Below, piece after piece: positions 58,685 to 64,000 of a stretch of 64,000 nt of DNA (its first letter is position 1; each line of letters opens with the position of its first letter). Source of the stretch: CAZGNZ01 sp964527215 (GTDB lineage: Bacteria; Fidelibacterota; Marinisomatia; SCGC-AAA003-L08; JACNLC01); NCBI GenBank assembly GCA_964527215.1, contig CAZGNZ010000009.1, forward strand, positions 38,965 through 102,964, in the 5' to 3' direction. The notes beneath the pieces were generated by a model. The model did not search any database, was not told the origin of the DNA, and saw only the letters and a list, made by a program, of their open reading frames with translations. The position numbers and the translations under genes were made by a program.

Positions 58685-59743
58685 TTAAAAGATTGATTTG
58701 CGGAAATTATCAGGATTATCAGCAATCTGTGCGGCGTCTTCCCGTGCAATCTTTCCCTGCATCACCAGACGCTGCAGATCAGCATCCAGGGTCTGCATTC
58801 CTTCCGTTCCACCTGACTGCAAGACAGTGGGGATCTGATAGATCTTGTCTTCACGAATCAGATTTCGAATTGCTGAATTGGCCACCAGAATCTCAGAGGC
58901 CGGTATCCGGCCGGTACGATCCTTTGTCGGCAGCAGTTTCTGAGCCACAATGGCTTCCAGAGACTCCGACAGCATGGATCTTATCTGTGATTTCTGTGAA
59001 GCGGGAAATACATCGATAATACGGTCGATGGTCTTCGCCGAACTGGATGTATGGAGTGTGGACAGGACCAGGTGACCGGTTTCAGCAGCAGTCAATGCCA
59101 ACTGAATGGTTTCCAGGTCACGCATCTCACCCACCAGAATTACATCCGGATCTTCACGCAGGGCTGACCGCAGCGCGTTTGAGAAACTCAATGTGTTCGC
59201 GCCCAGCTCACGCTGGTTAATCAGGCAATTCCGGGAAGTATGATAGTATTCAACGGGATCTTCAATGGTGATGACATGACACTGCCGCAGATCATTGATA
59301 TGGTCAATCATGGCCGCCAGGGTCGTGGATTTACCACTTCCCGTCGGACCGGTCAGCAGAATGAGTCCCTTTTCCTTGCTTGCCAGCGTGTTGATAAACG
59401 GAGGCAGCTGCAGTTCTTCAACTGACAGAATTTCTGAAGGAATGGTCCGGAATACACCGGCAATCCCGTTCAGCTGGGAAAAGAAATTCACACGAAAACG
59501 GCCGTGTCCGTCCAGCGCTGTCGAGAAGTCGATTTCCATCTTATCTCTGAACATCTTACGCTGATTGACATCCATGACTTCTTCCATGATCTTGCCCATT
59601 TCATCGTCATCCAGTTTCGGCAGCTGCAGTTTACGCATTTCGCCGTGGATGCGAACCATGGGAATCGCACCTACACTCAAGTGCAGATCCGATGCTCCAC
59701 TGTCGATGGAATACTTAAGTAATTCTTGGATCGATATGGACAT
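58685..59743 (-). CDS. pilT: PilT-like pilus retraction ATPase (locus B)
   Basis: 352 residues. Walker A LTGPTGSGKSTT, Walker B DVILVGEMRD, His box GHLVLSTLHT, and the PilT signature SAIRNLIRED are intact. The ATG shares one base with the stop of the prepilin gene (TAATG), with GAGGAA as RBS, so translation is coupled. This is the most canonical PilT of the three in the window. Confidence 0.94.
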   Translation of the reverse strand: MSISIQELLKYSIDSGASDLHLSVGAIPMVRIHGEMRKLQLPKLDDDEMGKIMEEVMDVNQRKMFRDKMEIDFSTALDGHGRFRVNFFSQLNGIAGVFRTIPSEILSVEELQLPPFINTLASKEKGLILLTGPTGSGKSTTLAAMIDHINDLRQCHVITIEDPVEYYHTSRNCLINQRELGANTLSFSNALRSALREDPDVILVGEMRDLETIQLALTAAETGHLVLSTLHTSSSAKTIDRIIDVFPASQKSQIRSMLSESLEAIVAQKLLPTKDRTGRIPASEILVANSAIRNLIREDKIYQIPTVLQSGGTEGMQTLDADLQRLVMQGKIAREDAAQIADNPDNFRKSIF

Positions 59744-60144
59744 TATTCCTCTTTCTGCCCGTATCCCTTATATTCTCCATCGTCGATGTAATAGGTCAGA
59801 ATTTGGCCTTCACCACCCTTCATCTCAGCCAGACTGGTTGCGGTGATTTCAACGTCGGAGAGATCAAACTGCCATTTTCTTTTGGTAGCCAGAGAGACTT
59901 CCAGATAGCCGTCTTCTTCCAGAGTTTCAATTGCTGTCGGCCACTCACCTGTCTCCTGTTCAAACACTTCGGCAGCCTGCAAAATAGCCTGTATGGTGAC
60001 CTTTGCATCTGAAGCATAACCGCGCTGAACATAACGCATGTAAGTTGGGATAGCAATCGCAGCCAAGATACCGATAATGATAACCACAACCAGAATTTCA
60101 ACCAGTGTGAAACCATCTTGCATCTTTTTACTGATTTTGTTCAT
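59743..60144 (-). CDS. Type IV prepilin (PilA-like, locus B)
   Basis: 133 residues. Leader MNKISKKMQDG, then FTLVEILVVVIIIGILAAIAIPTYM with Glu +5, a textbook major-type pilin N-terminus. The globular part (ASDAKVTIQAILQAAEVFEQETGEWPTAIETLEEDGYLE) resembles the short pseudopilin/pilin class. First gene of the minus-strand locus B operon; its promoter should lie in 60145-60600, but no sigma54-type element was found there. Confidence 0.9.
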   Translation of the reverse strand: MNKISKKMQDGFTLVEILVVVIIIGILAAIAIPTYMRYVQRGYASDAKVTIQAILQAAEVFEQETGEWPTAIETLEEDGYLEVSLATKRKWQFDLSDVEITATSLAEMKGGEGQILTYYIDDGEYKGYGQKEE

Positions 60145-61202
60145 TTACGTCTCCGTTTATATTATGTCGTTATTTGAGAAAAATTGACGAGAATGAAATC
60201 GCTGAAATTTATTGCGAAATTCAGAATGCAGACCGGAAGTATTTGTTACAGAATGTAAGTCAATTTTTGTACCTGCTTATCTGCAATTACTTATTTTCTT
60301 AAGATTTTCAGTGAGATATTAAAACCTGATTTTTGTAACAAATGTTGGCAATAGCGTGAAGCTGAGTTGGAAAAAAGAACGCTGAACCGCGGTCCGGATA
60401 TGTATTGAATTGATAAAAAGACCAACAGGTAATCATACCATTCAAATTGAAAACAAATGAGAAAAATCGGGCTTCGTTTTTCAATGCGCGTTGCAGGCTC
60501 CTGCATGCCTGATAATTGATTTACCTCAGCAAAATGGATGTCTGTCGAGATGACGGTTTGGTAATTTTTGAACACGCCTGAATGCCTGCATGAATATCCA
60601 GCTCCGTTTTTGAATTAAACCCGGCATAAGAATTATTCATATGATAAATTTTTTCGCACTTCAGTCAGCACTAAGACATCACGACAGCATTAACCGGGTA
60701 TTTAACCTGCCAGTGAGAATACGACTGTTTAATTTACTATTCAGGGGTCTGAATGGAGATTCCAATCCGGAACTGTGATTCCGTCCGGATTTGGCGGCGG
60801 GCCCACCTGATCAAAAGCAGTAAAAATATTCTTCCCTGCTGGGTTTTTGAATATTATGGAATAAGGAATCTGATCTGCGCCGCTTTGTACCGTCTGGAGG
60901 CAGGTTTTCACTGTCATTGAAAAATGGTCCTGATGGTCCATCCAAAATTAGAACCAGTGTTTTTCAACTCAGTTGAAACCGGGATGTATTGAGCAAAGGG
61001 CAGATAAAAGAAAACCCGGGGCAGTACCCCGGGCGGGTGGTTCATAATTTACATGCTCTCAGCATAAATGACTGTTAACAAATCAGTCCTTCAGGCTGCT
61101 GGAAAATGAATAGTGACGCAGGAAGATCGCTCCCCGGATGTCCGGTTTTCAGCAGGGTTTCTTCATCGGCGATCCCGCATCAACCATCTAACAGCAAAGT
61201 TG
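60145..61202. other. 1.06-kb intergenic region without a convincing gene
   Basis: It holds the upstream region of locus B and the 3' region of the LPP20-like gene. A minus-strand ORF at 60741-60941 (66 codons, ...QIPYSIIFKNPAGKNIFTAFDQVG) looks somewhat protein-like and may be a gene remnant; other ORFs read as noise. No tRNA, riboswitch or long repeat was recognised. Confidence 0.5.
61006..61035 (-). terminator. Intrinsic terminator on the minus strand
   Basis: CCCGGGG / CCCCGGG form a GC-only 7-bp stem (61016-61022 with 61028-61034). On the minus strand it is followed by TTTTCTTTTA. It lies ~170 bases beyond the stop of the LPP20-like gene and would terminate that transcript. Confidence 0.8.
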
Positions 61203-61799
61203 TTACCGGTTATAGCGCTGCCGGTATTCCTCCACTTTCTGTTCCATTTCTTCAAACAGCTCCGTGGATCGCATCATTGTGTACAGCTGTTCATCCTGCT
61301 TTATCTTCTCTAAAAGGCGTTTATGAGCAGCGGATTCATCCCATTCAAGCAGGACATAGGCCCGGTAAATTTTCCCGGTATCGCTGGATTCTTCCTGAAT
61401 CTCTTTTTTGACCATGGCATAATCCTGCAGCGCAGTTGACAGCACCTGCTCCTGTGTGAGAGAAAACTGGTCAATGATGTGAGAATCCGGCCCCAGTCCG
61501 GTTTCCTCCTGGGCCCGCTTGGTCAGTCCGTTCATTTCGGAGTTGATGGTCCTCGCAAGCTGGCTGGCGGCATCCAGTTCCGCTTTGCTCACAGCAAGCT
61601 GCATATCCTGACTGGTTGCAGAAGATGATGAATACCTGAAATGGATACTGTCCGGAGTGTGAATATACCAATCCGGAGCGGATTTTATTGTTTTTCGGTT
61701 GGCGTCCGGCGACAGATCCGGTCCTTTACTGCCGGAACAGTTCCAAACCAGGATTCCTGCCATTGCCAGTACACAGAATTTTACAATAGTCTTATTCAT
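61203..61799 (-). CDS. LPP20-like lipoprotein
   Basis: 198 residues from ATG 61799 (GGGAG five bases upstream). Signal peptide MNKTIVKFCVLAMAGILVWNC ends in a lipobox Cys, then 'APDWYIHTPDS' and an alpha-rich region rich in Ala/Glu (AVSKAELDAASQLARTINSEMNG) ending in YRAYVLLEWDESAAHKRLLEKI. The layout matches LPP20-family envelope lipoproteins. Function unknown; often found with CsgG-like proteins, one of which is at 39-40 kb. Confidence 0.75.
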   Translation of the reverse strand: MNKTIVKFCVLAMAGILVWNCSGSKGPDLSPDANRKTIKSAPDWYIHTPDSIHFRYSSSSATSQDMQLAVSKAELDAASQLARTINSEMNGLTKRAQEETGLGPDSHIIDQFSLTQEQVLSTALQDYAMVKKEIQEESSDTGKIYRAYVLLEWDESAAHKRLLEKIKQDEQLYTMMRSTELFEEMEQKVEEYRQRYNR

Positions 61800-62052
61800 G
61801 TTTACTCCCAAGGTTACTTGTGTTAAATCTTATCTGGTGATATGGTTGATTCGCGACAACTTGTAATTCATCGTTTTATGATTCGCGCTGCGGTATGATC
61901 GTTATACTGTTCAGCCTGTCAGGCAGTTTGCCTTCAAAATAAAAACCGTCAATGGCTGTATTCCTGTGCCTGATCACGGAGACAATTGAATTTCAGCAGA
62001 AAGCATACAAAACATAATCAAAATTTGAATCCCAAATACCAAGTTCCGAATG

Positions 62053-63411
62053 TCAACGCTGCTCTATGACAGCCTTCAATTCAGGAAAGATGTCATGGTC
62101 CATTTTCTGGAGAATTTTTCTGATCCCGTCAAAGCCGGCATTGGGAAACGACTGATAGCTGACCCCCTTCCTGCGACTGACAGTCACCTGCCCCAATTCA
62201 TTTCCGGTAAGCAGATCTCGCACTTCGATGTTCAAATCGGCTGTTGTTTGATACAACAGCTGTCCGTAGTATTTTTCCGGGACATCCTGCAGCTTCCGGG
62301 TGGACACCGTCACTTCCAGCAGGAGATCGGCATAGGACTGTTTGACAAAGGAGGCCTGATAGGTTTCAGTCAGCCATCGTTTTAACTGAGGGGTTATCAC
62401 ATAACTGTCCAGCTGAGTTGCCAGGTTTTCTTCTGAGGCTTTCAGACAAATTCGAAGTCCCCGCACTTTTATCGGCAGGGTGAGTGATGGAAAATCATCC
62501 GTAAACTGCAATCCATCTTCTCTTGCCAGCAAAACCGACCGATCTACAGTGATTTTCAACAGACGCGGACTGTCGCCGGAATGCAGTCTCCGGACGGCAA
62601 TACCACTGATTCCATTTTCATCCGTGATGCTGATATCGTCGTTTGCCAGATCGGCATTCGGCAAATCAACACGAAGAGGAATACCAGATATCGGCGTGCC
62701 TGATATTCTGTCGATGCAAACAACGCGGAACTCCAGATTCTGCGGAAGTCCGGAAACGGCCTGACTGTCTGCATCAGCCATTGTCAGCTTTATCCTGCGG
62801 CTGAATTCCAGAAGTTTCTGCTGCAAATAGACGGGAAGCCGGATTTGCCGGTCATTCCCGTCCGGGTTTTCAATCAACATTTCATCATCCAAATACGGCT
62901 CAATCTGCGCAACCGCGTCCGCCCAAAGCCGGAATGATTTGGCACCAAAGCCGGATTCCGCCTGCTTCAGAAGCTCCCGTGACTGCGCAACCGCTGATCT
63001 TCGCTGATCGGCGATGCGTGCATAGTAATCGGATTGTGAAAGCCGCAGCAATACGTAATGACGGTTATCTGAGAAGTGGCTGTCTACCAGTTCCAAAAGT
63101 GTCAATTCATTTTCAATTCGAAGCGCACTGATGGATTTGGTATAGTCATGGAGATCGGTATTATGTTCTGTCATTATCCGTGAAACAGATCCGGATATTT
63201 CTACTGAAATCTGTGTGGATATTTCCTGGATGGCCTGGATTCGTGCATCTTCACGGGTATGTGCAATGCCCACACCGTACCAGTAATCCTGGACGACTGG
63301 CTGCTGCATCACCCAGTCCGGCAGCGGTTCAGGTTTAGGAGTACAGCCGACTGCCAGCAGAGCCCATCCCAGCAGAATCATCCATTCCGGTTTAAATAAA
63401 GTGAGTTGCAT
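62053..63411 (-). CDS. LPP20-domain lipoprotein with C-terminal extension
   Basis: About 452 residues from ATG 63411; the frame continues to a TTG at 63456, but only the later start gives a sensible lipoprotein signal (WMILLGWALLAVGC). Residues ~25-165 form an LPP20-like domain (LPDWVMQQPVVQDYWYGVGIAHTREDARIQAIQEISTQI ... HYVLLRLSQSDYY). A beta-rich middle (~220-330) and a C-terminal domain (LLLEVTVSTRKLQDVP...LNIEVRDLLTG) of unknown type follow. Probably outer-membrane associated. Confidence 0.75.
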   Translation of the reverse strand: MQLTLFKPEWMILLGWALLAVGCTPKPEPLPDWVMQQPVVQDYWYGVGIAHTREDARIQAIQEISTQISVEISGSVSRIMTEHNTDLHDYTKSISALRIENELTLLELVDSHFSDNRHYVLLRLSQSDYYARIADQRRSAVAQSRELLKQAESGFGAKSFRLWADAVAQIEPYLDDEMLIENPDGNDRQIRLPVYLQQKLLEFSRRIKLTMADADSQAVSGLPQNLEFRVVCIDRISGTPISGIPLRVDLPNADLANDDISITDENGISGIAVRRLHSGDSPRLLKITVDRSVLLAREDGLQFTDDFPSLTLPIKVRGLRICLKASEENLATQLDSYVITPQLKRWLTETYQASFVKQSYADLLLEVTVSTRKLQDVPEKYYGQLLYQTTADLNIEVRDLLTGNELGQVTVSRRKGVSYQSFPNAGFDGIRKILQKMDHDIFPELKAVIEQR

Positions 63412-63763
63412 TGGTCGATAATGGTATATTGAAACTTGGGGATATATTATCAACAAGGGGATGTCGGTTGGAAATGAAATATTGCTGTCGGCGTGTTGGT
63501 TGAGCGGGTGAGTGCGGGAATGGTGAAATGGTATAATGGTGTATTAGTTGATTGGTTGGGTCAGGTTTCGCAGGCTGGGTGCGGTTGAGTGGGTTAACAG
63601 TGGTCAGCGCAAGGGCTGAGAAGTACAAGTATTGTCGCGCATTCAGGACAATTTCAGTCAGTCTGAGCGGAGAACAGACTGTCGAGATTGGATGTTTCAT
63701 GGTGCGAATGAGATGTTGTTGTTCGAGTCCCGTCTGATTTTCGACGGGACGAGTTAATCTCAA
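63412..63763. other. Non-coding stretch with two hairpins
   Basis: No convincing gene. CAGTCTG...CAGACTG (63659-63681) and GTCCCGTC...GACGGGAC (63727-63750) form stems of 7 and 8 bp. They lead into the hairpin repeat copy that starts at 63764. Confidence 0.55.
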
Positions 63764-63932
63764 TGAATTTCCCCGCCCGTCAGCTGACGGGACGGGGTAT
63801 CATTAGTGATATAATCATTTTTCATTTCGCCGCCACGCCAAATGGCGGATTTTCAACAAGCGGCGGGGAATGCACCCAAGTACACTTGCCCGTCAGGAGA
63901 CGGATTAAAAATCCGCCAACTGGCGGATTCAA
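63764..63932 (-). repeat. Intergenic multi-hairpin repeat, copy 2 (inverted)
   Basis: Reverse-complement match of 22882-23051 over ~169 bases, including all four hairpins. The central loop region (CATTAGTGATATAATCATTT on the plus strand) differs from copy 1. Confidence 0.85.
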
Positions 63933-63984
63933 TGAAACAATATATCGAGATGAAATTGGTCTGCTGCGCATGTTCTTTTGGTTC

Positions 63985-64000
63985 TTTTCTTCGAAGAAAA
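63985..64000. repeat. Palindrome at the window edge
   Basis: TTTTCTTCGAAGAAAA is a perfect 16-base palindrome ending exactly at the last base, preceded by GTTCTTTTGGTTC. If the sequence beyond continues with GAACCAAAAGAAC, it is the centre of a long hairpin; that part is not visible. Confidence 0.5.

Noticed and set aside
63721..63731. GTTCGAGTCCC, resembling a tRNA 3' end and possible attachment site
   Set aside because: The T stem does not pair; the bases instead belong to the GTCCCGTC/GACGGGAC hairpin. No integrase gene nearby.

Overview
The window looks like a chromosomal scaffold from an uncultured FCB-group bacterium, most likely Candidatus Marinimicrobia (Neomarinimicrobiota) or a close relative. 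The grounds are a giant secreted protein ending in a type IX secretion (Por) C-terminal sorting domain, long arrays of four-cysteine 'DCAGVC...DDCGVC' modules, a dockerin-tailed C25 (gingipain-family) peptidase and two gliding/type IV pilus gene sets. This is an inference from protein style; there is no rRNA gene here to settle it. No tRNA, rRNA, CRISPR array, prophage or autonomous transposase gene was seen.

Layout. 1-17 kb (+ strand): type IV pilus locus A, running PilM-PilN fusion, PilO, PilP, PilQ, PilT, a PilU-like second retraction ATPase, a CheY-like receiver, PilD, PilB, a sigma54 activator, PilC, then (behind a near-consensus -24/-12 promoter) four minor prepilins in FimT-PilV-PilW-PilX order, the last carrying four poly-aspartate tracts. 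17-19 kb: a tightly overlapping trio of RNA-related genes (Mut7-C nuclease, RNase Z-like, YhbY). 19-22.6 kb: the dockerin-tailed C25 peptidase. 22.6-23.7 kb: non-coding, with a terminator, a hairpin repeat and a MITE-like element. 23.7-33.3 kb (- strand): one giant surface protein gene (about 3,150 codons) interrupted by a 100-N scaffold gap inside near-identical 915-bp tandem repeats. 33.5-44 kb: housekeeping genes (lipid kinase, VOC protein, RtcB + archease, eIF2B-like protein, DUF3228-like, CsgG-like lipoprotein, AlkD-like, S4 protein, SpoU methyltransferase) with an AT-rich region holding three perfect DnaA boxes at 34.6-35.0 kb, and an L-2-hydroxyglutarate oxidase gene broken by a second MITE copy. 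44-60 kb (- strand): type IV pilus locus B (prepilin, PilT, PilV-, PilW- and PilX-like proteins, PilM, PilN, PilO, PilP-like, PilQ, a 1,370-residue Ig-repeat lipoprotein, PilB, PilC). 61-63.4 kb: two LPP20/CsgG-type surface lipoproteins. The last 0.6 kb is non-coding with a second copy of the hairpin repeat.

How it fits together. Two separate, nearly complete pilus machines lie in one window; only locus A carries the prepilin peptidase (which would have to serve both) and dedicated regulators, and its sigma54 activator sits next to a prepilin operon with a sigma54-type promoter. The peptidase at 19 kb ends in a canonical dockerin but has no sorting domain, while the neighbouring giant T9SS-type protein contains about six cohesin-like modules; together they suggest a cell-surface cohesin-dockerin assembly built on type IX secretion. 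Two copies of a TA-flanked inverted-repeat element, one of them inside a gene, and a 55-bp exact overlap across the scaffold gap whose removal restores the reading frame, are directly readable from the sequence.
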